Part shown: positions 54,702 to 63,766 of the stretch, piece by piece
How positions within the stretch are numbered: position 1 is the stretch's first letter
Layout of the letters: every line of letters begins with the position of its first letter
DNA from: Pelotomaculum sp. PtaU1.Bin035
Lineage (GTDB): Bacteria > Bacillota > Desulfotomaculia > Desulfotomaculales > Pelotomaculaceae
Direction of reading: 5' to 3'
Length of the DNA: 64,000 nt
Assembly: GCA_002067965.1 (NCBI GenBank)
Contig: MVRN01000036.1
Coordinates: 1-64,000, forward strand
Notes under the pieces: generated by a model
The model's input: only the letters and a program-made list of their open reading frames with translations
The model's database searches: none
Told to the model about the DNA's origin: nothing
Position numbers and translations under genes: made by a program

Positions 54702-55794
54702 AGAAGGCACATTCGGCCCGGGCGAGGCGATTGTTTTGCTGGCCATGAGCAACATGGCCAAGGATTTTATGCCCTACCCCAGGCAACTCTTGGAAATAGG
54801 CGGCCCGGCCGCCTGGATGACGCCGCTCGGGGGGCTGGTCGTCGCCCTGGCCGGGATATATTTGATGTCGCTGGTCCTAAAAAAAAGCCCCGGCAACACC
54901 ATAATCGAGGCTACCGAGCAGGCCTTCGGCCCGCTTGTAGGGACGGCCTTGAATATTCTTATAATAGTAAGTGTTTTAGAAATGACCGGCGCCCTATTTA
55001 TGAGAGAGTACAGCGATGCTATGCTAACAACCACCCTGCGCGGTGCGCCAATCAGCGTGGTGGGCGCTGTTTTTTTAGCAATGAGCGTGTTAGGGGCGTA
55101 CCTGGGGATAGAAGCGGTGGCGCGGGTTTCCCGCCTTTTTTATCTGTACGTGCTGGGCGGAATCCTTATTCTGATTCTTTCCTTAACGCCATATTGGAAC
55201 GTCCACAACTTTCTGCCAATTTTTGGGGAAGGACTGCCAAAAGTTATTTTTCAAGGCGCCTACAAAACTTCCACTATAACTGAGATAATTCTGGCCGCGG
55301 TGATAATCCAGGCTATGGGTGGTTCTGTAAAAAATTTCACCAAGATCGGATGTTATTCCATGCTAATTGGTTTTGGGATTCTCATTCTGATTTTGGCAAC
55401 CGTTGTTTTAACTTATACATGGCAGGTTGGCGAGGAGTTTACCTTGCCTTTATTAAGGTTGGCCAGGACCATTTACCTCGGACGTTTTTTTCAGCGGCTG
55501 GAAGCTATATATATTTTATTCTGGAGTATAGTAGGCGCCATAAAAATCTCTCTCTGTCTTTACGGGGCGGCGGCATCCCTGGCCAGGTCGCTGAAACTGC
55601 CCGACTACCGCCCCTTGCTCTGGCCTCTGGGCCTGGCTATGTATATTTTGTGTCTCCTGCCGCCTGACATGTCTGACGCCATCAGACTGGAAGATTTTTT
55701 AAGGACGTTATTGCTGATCCCCAATTATTTTTTGCCTTTGTTTATCCTCGCGGCATACTGGTTCAAGGGGGGGCTTCAGCGTGCGGGCAGCTAA
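54685..55794 (+). CDS. Spore germination protein, GerB/GerKB family permease
   Basis: A 369-residue protein with about ten membrane helices, the GerAB-type member of the APC superfamily that binds the germinant. The start GTG 54685 overlaps the A gene by 17 bases; the 3' end overlaps the C gene by 14. The A-B-C order is standard for gerA operons. Confidence 0.9.
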   Translation: MAKIIKEGTFGPGEAIVLLAMSNMAKDFMPYPRQLLEIGGPAAWMTPLGGLVVALAGIYLMSLVLKKSPGNTIIEATEQAFGPLVGTALNILIIVSVLEMTGALFMREYSDAMLTTTLRGAPISVVGAVFLAMSVLGAYLGIEAVARVSRLFYLYVLGGILILILSLTPYWNVHNFLPIFGEGLPKVIFQGAYKTSTITEIILAAVIIQAMGGSVKNFTKIGCYSMLIGFGILILILATVVLTYTWQVGEEFTLPLLRLARTIYLGRFFQRLEAIYILFWSIVGAIKISLCLYGAAASLARSLKLPDYRPLLWPLGLAMYILCLLPPDMSDAIRLEDFLRTLLLIPNYFLPLFILAAYWFKGGLQRAGS

Positions 55795-57052
55795 GTTTGG
55801 CGCTCTTTTTCTGACATCGCTGGCCTTTTTGCTTTTAACCGGCTGCTTTGGAAGCAGGGAGACTGACGAGACCGGCTATATCCTGGCCATGGGCATTGAC
55901 AAAGGGGAAAAAGACAATATGGTGGTTACTGTCAGTATCGCCAATACCAAAGCAATTGCCGGAATGACCGGGCCGGGAGGCGGTATAGGAGGGGCTAGAA
56001 ACACTCTGGTTCAAAGCGTGGAAACCTACGGCCCGCTTACCTCGCTTGAGCAATTTGATACGGCGGTAAGCAGGCACCTGTCGCTGCTGCATACGAAGGC
56101 TTACATTTTTTCTGAGGAATTTGCTAGAGAAGGCCTTGAAAGCTGGTTTGGCACCCTGAGCCGGTATTATGAACTGCGGGCAACGTCATATGTGTTTGTC
56201 TGCCGGGGCAAAGCGAAAGATTTTCTGGAAAAAAACCAGCCTCCTCTGGAAATAAGCCCGACTAAACAGTACGAGATTATCGGGAATCTGTATAAATCCC
56301 ACGGGCTGTATCAAAGCAACATGTTCAAAGACTTTTATCAGCATATTAAAAGTTGGACGACCGGTCCCAGTCTGCCGCTGGTGGCAATCCACGAAGGCGG
56401 GTTGGAAACGGCAAAGCCGGGATATAATAAGGGAGGCGAACTGGGAGGCGGCAAATATGTCGCGGGGGAAGTACCGATTTCCGGGGAAAATAAAGCCCAG
56501 TTTTGCGGTACCGCCGTTTTTCTGAGTGATAAAATGGTAGGCACTCTGAACGGCGAGGAGACTAGGTATTACCTGATGCTGCGTGGCGAATTCAATAATG
56601 GTTTCATCATTATATCATACCCGCTTGTGCCGGAGAATGCGTTGGGTTTGATCGTTCACCAGGCGCGCAGCCCAAAATATGCAACCACCATTAATGATGA
56701 CGGGACCGTGACAATTGATGTTGACATCTACCTGGAGGCTGATCTGGCGGGGACGTTAAGCAACGTCGATTTCGAAAGCACGGATGTCATACCAATCATT
56801 GAAGGAGCTTTCTCATCGCATGTCCAACAGGAGTGCCAGAGGTTGATAAATCGCACCCAGAAGGAGTTTAAATCCGATATATGCGGCTTTGGCGAACAGG
56901 TCAAGGGTCATTTTTGGACTGTGCAGCCCTGGCGTGAATTCAACTGGAATCAGAAGTATCCGGAGGCGGCGGTAAACGTTACGGCGCACACCAGGATCAG
57001 GAGAACCGGCCTCAAGTTGAAAACATCACCTGTTTGGGAAGGCGGGGAGTGA
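55781..57052 (+). CDS. Spore germination lipoprotein, GerC/GerKC family
   Basis: A 423-residue lipoprotein: signal sequence with lipobox LLTGC (Cys about 22), then the GerAC domains I-III. LSLLHTKAYIFSEEFAREGLE and VNVTAHTRIRRTGLK are family blocks. A Gly-rich insert (GGGIGG) lies in domain I. GTG 55781 overlaps the B gene. Confidence 0.9.
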   Translation: MRAAKFGALFLTSLAFLLLTGCFGSRETDETGYILAMGIDKGEKDNMVVTVSIANTKAIAGMTGPGGGIGGARNTLVQSVETYGPLTSLEQFDTAVSRHLSLLHTKAYIFSEEFAREGLESWFGTLSRYYELRATSYVFVCRGKAKDFLEKNQPPLEISPTKQYEIIGNLYKSHGLYQSNMFKDFYQHIKSWTTGPSLPLVAIHEGGLETAKPGYNKGGELGGGKYVAGEVPISGENKAQFCGTAVFLSDKMVGTLNGEETRYYLMLRGEFNNGFIIISYPLVPENALGLIVHQARSPKYATTINDDGTVTIDVDIYLEADLAGTLSNVDFESTDVIPIIEGAFSSHVQQECQRLINRTQKEFKSDICGFGEQVKGHFWTVQPWREFNWNQKYPEAAVNVTAHTRIRRTGLKLKTSPVWEGGE

Positions 57053-57054
57053 GT

Positions 57055-57225
57055 GTGAGTTGGCTGCTGTTGCTTGTTCCTCTGGCCGTTGCTTATTATA
57101 CCTGCACCTACGGCTGGTGGGCGCTCAAAAACGGGTACCGGCGCGGCGGGATCGGGGCCATCGCTCTCGCTGCTTTTGTCATGGCCTTGGCCGTGTATGG
57201 CCTGTTTCTCAATTCGGAATTTTAA
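57055..57225 (+). CDS. Small two-helix membrane protein in the germination operon
   Basis: A 56-residue protein with two hydrophobic helices (WLLLLVPLAVAYYTC and IGAIALAAFVMALAVYGLFL) separated by a basic loop (KNGYRRGG). GTG 57055 follows GGGGAG and lies two bases after the C-subunit stop. It may be a fourth, accessory subunit, like the small GerD/2C-type proteins in some gerA operons. Not recognised. Confidence 0.6.
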   Translation: MSWLLLLVPLAVAYYTCTYGWWALKNGYRRGGIGAIALAAFVMALAVYGLFLNSEF

Positions 57226-57454
57226 CGGGCGCTAATCATCATAACCATAAAGTTCTTTATTTAAATACTGCCTGATTTTATCGAACGCTCTGTTTTTGAT
57301 GTTCTCCAATGCATATATGTTAAATCTTCAGAGACACAGATCTTTATCTCCTCGTCAATTGATTCACCGGATTCTTTCAGTTGCTATGGCATAATCATTA
57401 TTAGAGCTATTTGAAGCCTGTAGATCCACTTCTTGAAATTTACTGAAGCATTGT
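57226..57454 (-). pseudogene. Probable minus-strand gene relic
   Basis: Minus-strand frames read YALENIKNRAFDKIRQYLNK, ending LYGYDD and a stop at about 57232, preceded in another frame by LKESGESIDEEIKICVSED. These look like parts of one helical protein broken by stops and frame changes. The family is not recognised. No other gene lies in this stretch. Confidence 0.35.
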
Positions 57455-57484
57455 TTGACACTTGGAAAAAAGAGACGGTATAAT
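57455..57484 (+). promoter_or_regulatory. Sigma-A promoter upstream of a small ORF and hom
   Basis: TTGACA (57455-57460) and TATAAT (57479-57484) are consensus and 18 bases apart. An AGGGGGTGA site and ATG 57505 follow, so it drives the small ORF and perhaps hom-thrB-lysC. Confidence 0.75.
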
Positions 57485-57504
57485 GTCACCAGGGGGTGAA
57501 TTCA

Positions 57505-57693
57505 ATGACCGTAGCAAACCCGCATATTAAATTTAACTACTGCTGGTCAACGCGGGAGCTCAAGCCGTCGAGGTATTCTCCCTGCTGGAAGGGGAGGAAA
57601 ACCCCCCCCCGCTTGTATGCCCGCGCCACTCGCCAACCATTGGTTTCACCCCTGCTGAACGGCTTGTCTATAAGCCTTGATCAAGTGTTTTGA
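57505..57693 (+). CDS. Small ORF with a poly-C tract
   Basis: ATG 57505 follows AGGGGGTGA and gives a 62-residue basic frame. A run of nine C at 57602-57610 lies inside. The 0-phase frame from 57537 reads LLLVNAGAQAVEVFSLLEGE, more protein-like than the frame that starts at 57505, so a frame change is likely. The region could be a leader ORF or a relic; I do not recognise it. Confidence 0.35.
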   Translation: MTVANPHIKFNYCWSTRELKPSRYSPCWKGRKTPPRLYARATRQPLVSPLLNGLSISLDQVF

Positions 57694-57822
57694 AATATTA
57701 TACTGTGTAATTTTTATTCGGCGGGAGTTTGAAAGTGCAATTGTCGGGAGCAGAGGAAGGCCCATTACGGGATAATCAGTCCCGCCGGGCTGCAACCTCG
57801 TTTAAGGAAAGAGGGAGTGAGA

Positions 57823-59112
57823 GTGTCTGACAAGGTGATTCGCGTTGGAATGATGGGCCTTGGTACTGTCGGCCGGGGCGTATACCGTATTCTTAAAGAG
57901 AATGGTGCGGGGATAGAGCAAAAAGTAGGCGCCCGGATTGAAATTAAAAAAATACTGGTGCGGGATCTCGAAAAAAACCGGGGCATCGATCCCGGGGAAG
58001 GTATACTGACCACCAATATCAGTGATCTTATTGAAAACCTCGGGATTGACCTGGTGGTAGAGGTCATGGGCGGGGTTGAGCCAGCTTTTGAATATTCGTT
58101 GCGGGCGCTGAACCAGGGTAAAAGCCTGGTTACCGCAAATAAGGATATGATCGCGTTGCATGGGAAAGAACTTTTTGAAGCCGCTGAGGCGAATGGCAGT
58201 GATGTCCTCTTTGAGGCAAGCGTCGCAGGGGGCATACCCATTATCAGGCCCTTGAAAGAGTGCCTGGCCGCCAACCGGATCCAGCAAGTAATTGGTATTA
58301 TCAATGGAACAACCAATTATATGCTGACAAGGATGCATGAGGAGAGCTTGGATTTTGATCAGGTTCTTAAGGAAGCGCAATCCCTGGGCTATGCCGAGGC
58401 CGATCCGGCCGCTGATGTGGAGGGGTATGACGCGGCGCGCAAGCTGGCTATCCTCAGCTCAATTGCTTTTAATACCAGGGTGGCGCTTAATCAAGTATAC
58501 GTAGAAGGAATTACCCATATTACCGCCGAAGATATAGCTTATGCCAATGAGCTTAATTATGTTATAAAATTACTCGGTATAACCAAGGAAACTGATGAAG
58601 GTATCGAGGTGCGGGTCCATCCGGCATTGTTGTCGAAAAAACATCCTCTTGCTTCTGTAAATGACGTTTACAACGCAATTTTTGTTCGTGGTGACGCGGT
58701 AGGGGACGTAATGTTTTACGGGAGGGGCGCCGGTGAAATGCCAACAGCCAGCGCTGTGGCCGCTGACGTGATGAGTGCCGCCCGCAACTTGCTAAGAAAT
58801 GTGCCGGGTATGATCAGTTGCACCTGTTTTGAAGTAAAACCGGTTAAGCCGATGGGCTCTACTTTAACTAATTATTACGTGCGCCTGAATGTCGCAGATA
58901 AACCCGGGGTATTGGCTGGAATTGCTTTTATCTTCGGCGATAATGAAGTAAGCCTGGCTTCGGTGATCCAAAGGCATACTGCCGGACATTCCGCAGAGAT
59001 AGTGCTGGTGACACACGAGGTACTGGAAAGGAATTTTCAGAAAGCTCTTGAGGCAATTAAAGAATTGCCTAATGTATACGAGATTACCAGCGTCATCCGT
59101 ACTGAAGGATAG
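57823..59112 (+). CDS. hom: Homoserine dehydrogenase
   Basis: A 429-residue enzyme with NAD(P) motif GLGTVGRGVYRIL, the catalytic-domain block TTNYMLTRM, and a C-terminal ACT domain (VADKPGVLAGIAFIF) for threonine feedback. GTG 57823 follows GAGGGAG; GTG 57817 is an alternative. It heads hom-thrB-lysC; no thrC is present in the window. Confidence 0.93.
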   Translation: MSDKVIRVGMMGLGTVGRGVYRILKENGAGIEQKVGARIEIKKILVRDLEKNRGIDPGEGILTTNISDLIENLGIDLVVEVMGGVEPAFEYSLRALNQGKSLVTANKDMIALHGKELFEAAEANGSDVLFEASVAGGIPIIRPLKECLAANRIQQVIGIINGTTNYMLTRMHEESLDFDQVLKEAQSLGYAEADPAADVEGYDAARKLAILSSIAFNTRVALNQVYVEGITHITAEDIAYANELNYVIKLLGITKETDEGIEVRVHPALLSKKHPLASVNDVYNAIFVRGDAVGDVMFYGRGAGEMPTASAVAADVMSAARNLLRNVPGMISCTCFEVKPVKPMGSTLTNYYVRLNVADKPGVLAGIAFIFGDNEVSLASVIQRHTAGHSAEIVLVTHEVLERNFQKALEAIKELPNVYEITSVIRTEG

Positions 59113-59140
59113 TAATGGGTGAGCACAGGAGGATATCCAT

Positions 59141-60043
59141 ATGATCCGTGTACAGGTGCCTGCCACCACAGCCAACCTGGGGCCGGGTTTTGACTGCCTG
59201 GGAATGGCCCTGGAATTATATAATATCGTGGAGATGTTGCCAACACCTGGTGGTTTGACCATAGAAGCAACGGGAGAGGGGGCGTCCGAAATCCAACGGG
59301 ACGGGAGCAACCTGGTTTATCAGGCTGCGCAGCGCGTTTTCCGCCAAGTGGATTATCATCCGGACGGTCTTAAGTTGCGCCTGATTAATCAGGTGCCTGT
59401 TGCCCGGGGGCTGGGCAGCAGTACCGCTGCTATTGTCGGTGGGGTTATCGCGGCAAATTTGCTTGCTGGCGGGCGGCTTTCATTAAAAGAGATTATTTCA
59501 CTGGCAAGTTCTGTTGAGGGTCATCCTGATAACATAGCGCCCGCGGTACTGGGCGGGATTGTGGTCTCAGTTCAGGCTGACGGAGACCTAAAGCACCTTA
59601 AAATACAGCCGCCCCCAGGCTTGAAATGTGTGGTGGCTGTACCTGATTTTCCCCTTGTTACCAAAGTTTCCAGGGATATTCTTCCTTCCCAGGTATCTTT
59701 TCAAGATGCCGTTTTTAATGTGGGCAGAGTCGCCTTGCTGGTAGCCGCACTGCAGCAAGGCGACCTCAGTATGCTGGGAACAGCGATGGAGGATCACCTC
59801 CACCAGTCCTTCCGTTCAGTCCTGGTACCAGGATTGAAAAAAGTCCTGGCGGCTGCCAAACTGGCCGGCGCCAGAGGTGTGACATTGAGCGGCGCAGGAC
59901 CTGCCGTAATCGCTTTTACTGACAGTAATTTTGATTTAATAGCCCAGGTTATGGGCGATACCTTCCGCCAAAACGGCGTAAAATCTAAAGTAATGGTTTT
60001 AAAACCTAGCCCAATAGGCGCCAGGGCATTAGAGATTAAATAA
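59141..60043 (+). CDS. thrB: Homoserine kinase
   Basis: A 300-residue GHMP kinase; ATP loop PVARGLGSSTAA, N-terminal TTANLGPGFDCLGMAL and C-terminal ARGVTLSGAGPAVIAF. ATG 59141 follows AGGAGGA. It makes O-phosphohomoserine for threonine synthesis. Confidence 0.94.
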   Translation: MIRVQVPATTANLGPGFDCLGMALELYNIVEMLPTPGGLTIEATGEGASEIQRDGSNLVYQAAQRVFRQVDYHPDGLKLRLINQVPVARGLGSSTAAIVGGVIAANLLAGGRLSLKEIISLASSVEGHPDNIAPAVLGGIVVSVQADGDLKHLKIQPPPGLKCVVAVPDFPLVTKVSRDILPSQVSFQDAVFNVGRVALLVAALQQGDLSMLGTAMEDHLHQSFRSVLVPGLKKVLAAAKLAGARGVTLSGAGPAVIAFTDSNFDLIAQVMGDTFRQNGVKSKVMVLKPSPIGARALEIK

Positions 60044-60110
60044 CTCCAATTTTATTATAATGATAAAGTCTGACTGCGCGTCCGACGACTAAAAAGGCAG
60101 GCGATTTATT

Positions 60111-61334
60111 ATGCTGATAGTACAGAAATATGGTGGCAGCTCAGTGGCCGATGCGGAACGAATCCGGCGGGTGGCCCGGCGGGTAGCTGATGCCCGCGCC
60201 GAAGGCAACGGGGTAATAGTGGTTGTTTCAGCGATGGGCGATACAACCGATGATTTAATCCACCTGGTTAAGGAAATAACGGACAACCCGCCCGAAAGGG
60301 AAATGGACGTAATCTTGTCTACGGGGGAGCAGGTTTCCATTGCCCTTCTGGCCATGGCTGTTAAGGAACTGGGAGTGCCGGTAATATCCCTTACCGGGGC
60401 TCAAGTGGGGATTGTAACCGATAATGTTCATACCAAGGCGAGAATATTAAATGTAGACACTGCCCGCCTGCGAAAAGAATTAGACGGTGGCAACATTGTA
60501 ATAGTGGCTGGTTTTCAAGGGGTCAATGATTGTAACGACATTACAACGCTGGGCCGGGGTGGTTCAGACACCACTGCCGTTGCCCTTGCTGCCGCGCTAA
60601 AGGCAGATCTATGTGAAATATATACCGACGTGGATGGAGTTTACACAACCGACCCAAGGGTAGTTGATGAAGCCCGGAAGCTAGATATGGTTTCGTATGA
60701 CGAAATGCTGGAGTTGGCCAACCTTGGGGCAGTGGTGCTGCATCCCCGTTCGGTGGAACTGGCCATGCAATACGGCATACCATTGCATGTGCGCTCCAGC
60801 TTCAATTATAACTTAGGCACAATAGTGAAGGAGGTAGACAGTATGGAAAGGTCTCTTGTGGTAACCGGTGTGGCGTACGACTTGGATGTTGCAAAAATTG
60901 GTCTGTACGACGTTTTTGATAAACCCGGCATTGCGTATAAGTTGTTTAAATCACTGGCTGACGAAAAAATAAATGTGGATATGATTATTCAGAGTGCGAC
61001 ACGAGACGAACGGAACGATATTTCCTTCACTTGTTCCCGGGGCGACTTAAAAAAAGCGTTGGCTGTTGTACAGGGACTTTTGCCTGAAATCGGGGCCAAT
61101 GGAGTCACCAGCAATGACAGCGTGGCCAAGGTTTCTATCGTAGGCGCCGGTATGGTCAGCAACCCCGGCGTTGCCGCTCTGATGTTTGAAGCGCTGGCAG
61201 GGGAAGGAATCAACCTGGAAATGATCAGCACATCTGAAATTAAAACATCCTGTATCATTAAAGCAGATCAGGCTGAAAAGGCCGTCCGGACACTCCATAA
61301 AAAATTTAACCTGGCAAAAAATATAATTTCCTAA
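60111..61334 (+). CDS. lysC: Aspartate kinase
   Basis: A 407-residue class I aspartokinase: KYGGSSVADAERI near the N-terminus, GRGGSDTTAVALAAAL, then two ACT domains (DVAKIGLYDVFDKPGIAYKLF and VSIVGAGMVSNPGVAALMFEAL) for Lys/Thr control. It shares the hom-thrB neighbourhood. A hairpin follows. Confidence 0.94.
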   Translation: MLIVQKYGGSSVADAERIRRVARRVADARAEGNGVIVVVSAMGDTTDDLIHLVKEITDNPPEREMDVILSTGEQVSIALLAMAVKELGVPVISLTGAQVGIVTDNVHTKARILNVDTARLRKELDGGNIVIVAGFQGVNDCNDITTLGRGGSDTTAVALAAALKADLCEIYTDVDGVYTTDPRVVDEARKLDMVSYDEMLELANLGAVVLHPRSVELAMQYGIPLHVRSSFNYNLGTIVKEVDSMERSLVVTGVAYDLDVAKIGLYDVFDKPGIAYKLFKSLADEKINVDMIIQSATRDERNDISFTCSRGDLKKALAVVQGLLPEIGANGVTSNDSVAKVSIVGAGMVSNPGVAALMFEALAGEGINLEMISTSEIKTSCIIKADQAEKAVRTLHKKFNLAKNIIS

Positions 61335-61376
61335 GATTATAAGCAAGGATTGAGTATTTTCGAACTGGTGGGAAAT

Positions 61377-61401
61377 ACGCCGCAGTAAATTACTGCGGCG
61401 T
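61377..61401 (+). terminator. Hairpin terminator after lysC
   Basis: ACGCCGCAGTAA and TTACTGCGGCGT form a perfect 12-bp stem separated by one base. Little U-run follows. It ends the threonine/lysine operon. Confidence 0.65.
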
Positions 61402-61550
61402 TATGCAATTAAGAATAACATTTTTTTATAATGTGATCAGAAAATGAGTTTGCGGGCTGCAGGTGAGGTTCAGGTCTGGAACGCTGCCGGGCTGGATATA
61501 CTTATAGTAAGTCAGACAAAGACCAACAAAGGCAGCTGGTGTGATACGTG

Positions 61551-62630
61551 ATGAAGTACTCTTATAAGAGTGTTCTTTTATTATCTACCATGGCATTGCT
61601 GTTGATGACGTCATGCCGGTTTTCAGCAGGGCCGGATTCCGGCCTGTCCGAAATTCCAGCCAGACCGGCGGCTCCTGTTGATACTACAGGGACTGACGCT
61701 ACAGCGACGGTTGACCCGTCCGGCGTTGCTTACGGCGCCGTTAACGAGCCGGTAACAGTGTTGTGGTCAAATCCCGGCCAATTACGTGACTATGACCGCC
61801 TTATTTTAAACAAACCCAGTAACCCGGCCGCCTGGGCCGGCGGTATGGATACTGATATGCGTTTGTGGCTGGTTGGTAAGGCGGAGACCCACGCTCTTTA
61901 TGGAGAGCCGGTGGTAATTCTTGAACGCCGCGGTGACTGGCTGAGAGTAGCGGCGACAAAGCAGCGGAGTACCTTGAACGAATACGGTTACCCTGGTTGG
62001 GTGCCGGCATCCCATATAGTGATTGACCAGACATATATAAATGAGTTGGAAAGCCTCCCCAGTGTTATAGTTGCGAAACCCTTGACAAATCTTTATTCAA
62101 ATAAAGAATTAACCGATATATCTATTGAAATAAGCTATCAGACAAGGCTGCCGGTGCTGGAAGAACAGGAACAGGTTGTTGCGGTCCGGCTTCCCGCAGG
62201 CAATACCGGATATCTTTCGCTTCATGATGTAAAAAAAGCAGGTGGATTAACCTTCTCACGGGGGGAAATGACTGCTGAGGCGAAGGACTTCCTTGGCTTG
62301 CGGTATATTTGGGCTGGAACATCGTCATACGGCTTTGATTGTTCCGGGTTTACGATGCGACTATACCAGTCACAGGGTGTATCCATTCCCAGGGACGCCG
62401 ATGAGCAGGCAAGGGAGGGTATAATGGTTGCCAAATCGGAACTTTTGCCCGGTGACTTGCTTTTTTTTGCGGCGAAAATGGGTCAGGGGCAAATCCACCA
62501 TGTTAGTATGTATATCGGAAATGGCATGATGATCCATTCCCCTGGCAGCAGCGCGTCCGTGCGGATAGATCCAATAGACAGCGGTATTTACAGGGAGGAG
62601 TTCTGGGGAGCGAAACGCTATGTTCCGTAA
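61551..62630 (+). CDS. NlpC/P60 peptidoglycan hydrolase (lipoprotein)
   Basis: A 359-residue lipoprotein: signal with LLLMTSC (Cys about 22), two SH3-type regions (about 60-140 and 155-225), and a C-terminal NlpC/P60 domain. The catalytic Cys is in FDCSGF and the His in HHVSMYIGN. It resembles YkfC-type gamma-D-Glu-L-diaminoacid endopeptidases. ATG 61551 and GTG 61548 are both possible. It overlaps the convergent HD-GYP gene by 13 bases. Confidence 0.85.
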   Translation: MKYSYKSVLLLSTMALLLMTSCRFSAGPDSGLSEIPARPAAPVDTTGTDATATVDPSGVAYGAVNEPVTVLWSNPGQLRDYDRLILNKPSNPAAWAGGMDTDMRLWLVGKAETHALYGEPVVILERRGDWLRVAATKQRSTLNEYGYPGWVPASHIVIDQTYINELESLPSVIVAKPLTNLYSNKELTDISIEISYQTRLPVLEEQEQVVAVRLPAGNTGYLSLHDVKKAGGLTFSRGEMTAEAKDFLGLRYIWAGTSSYGFDCSGFTMRLYQSQGVSIPRDADEQAREGIMVAKSELLPGDLLFFAAKMGQGQIHHVSMYIGNGMMIHSPGSSASVRIDPIDSGIYREEFWGAKRYVP

Positions 62631-63766
62631 TTCGGGTCAATTTGTCTTTGCTCCGTTATTTTGAGTTCCTCAATCTCTATATGATCTAAAACACTAATAA
62701 TTGTTAAAGTGCTGTTTTCCGACATATCAATATCTAGAGGGTTCATCAACCGGTTACCGTTTGCATCGAATATTATTTTTATTTTTGGATACAACGAAAG
62801 TCCTTTTGTTGTTTCGGTTACCATTGCGACTTCGTTTGAGCTAAGACGTACGAGTGAACCAGCAGGGTAAGCGGCAATGTTCGAAAGAAAAGCCAGGACA
62901 AGCTCATAATCAAATAAGTAATCCCCGGAGCCGGCTAGCATTTCATAAGCTTCGTTCGGCGGCTGGGCTTTCCGGTAAACCCGGTCAGCGGTCATGGCGT
63001 CGTATACGTCCGCTATCCCGGCGATCTGTGAAAAAACGTGTAATTGAGATTTTTTCTCACCTTTGAGACCTTGCGGATAACCGTCACCGTTAAAACGTTC
63101 ATGGTGCTGAAGGGCGATTAGGGCTGAAATTTTGTTGATGTATGGTTCATTATTGGATAAAATTGTATGGCCATATTCTGAATGTAGTTTAATTACATTG
63201 AATTCATCGGCTGTCAGCTGCCCCGGCTTGTTAAGCAACTGAGCCGGGATTAATGTCTTGCCTATATCGTGCATTAATGCGCCCATACCAAGGTTAATTA
63301 ATACAGGCTTATTATAGCCTAGTGATATCCCTGTGATTAACGATAGTACACAGACGTTTACCGAATGGTTGAAAAGATAGTCGTCAAAGCTCCGGATGTC
63401 TACCATATTCACCATCAAGTTTGGATTTTCTAAAAGTTGATCGATTATATTTATTATATTCATTTGTGCTTCCATTAATAAGGCTTTATTTAGTGGTGAT
63501 TTTGCAATGTCCGGGTTGCAGAGGATTTTTTTTGTTAATTGAATCGTCTGAATTCTAGTTCTTTCGTCAATTACATCATCCACGTAATAATCGGGCAGGC
63601 TTTCGTCCATAATGTAAATGGCAGGGATACCTAATTTCAATAAACTGTCAATATATTTTTTTTTAATAATAACGTTTTTATTTAACAGTGTTTCCCCGTT
63701 GCTGTTATAAATCGGGTGGCCTACTCTCATACCCGGCTGTAAAGCGATGGTGGGCACTCTGCGCAT
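62618..63766 (-). CDS. HD-GYP domain phosphodiesterase-like protein
   Basis: A 382-residue signalling protein. An N-terminal DUF3391-like part precedes the HD-GYP domain, with HDIGK, HHERFNGDGYP and DVYDAMTADR. The NGDGYP form fits HD-GYP enzymes that hydrolyse c-di-GMP. ATG at 63766 is preceded by GAGGTG on the minus strand. It has no transmembrane segment. A partner GGDEF gene is not in view. Confidence 0.85.
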   Translation of the reverse strand: MRRVPTIALQPGMRVGHPIYNSNGETLLNKNVIIKKKYIDSLLKLGIPAIYIMDESLPDYYVDDVIDERTRIQTIQLTKKILCNPDIAKSPLNKALLMEAQMNIINIIDQLLENPNLMVNMVDIRSFDDYLFNHSVNVCVLSLITGISLGYNKPVLINLGMGALMHDIGKTLIPAQLLNKPGQLTADEFNVIKLHSEYGHTILSNNEPYINKISALIALQHHERFNGDGYPQGLKGEKKSQLHVFSQIAGIADVYDAMTADRVYRKAQPPNEAYEMLAGSGDYLFDYELVLAFLSNIAAYPAGSLVRLSSNEVAMVTETTKGLSLYPKIKIIFDANGNRLMNPLDIDMSENSTLTIISVLDHIEIEELKITEQRQIDPNYGT

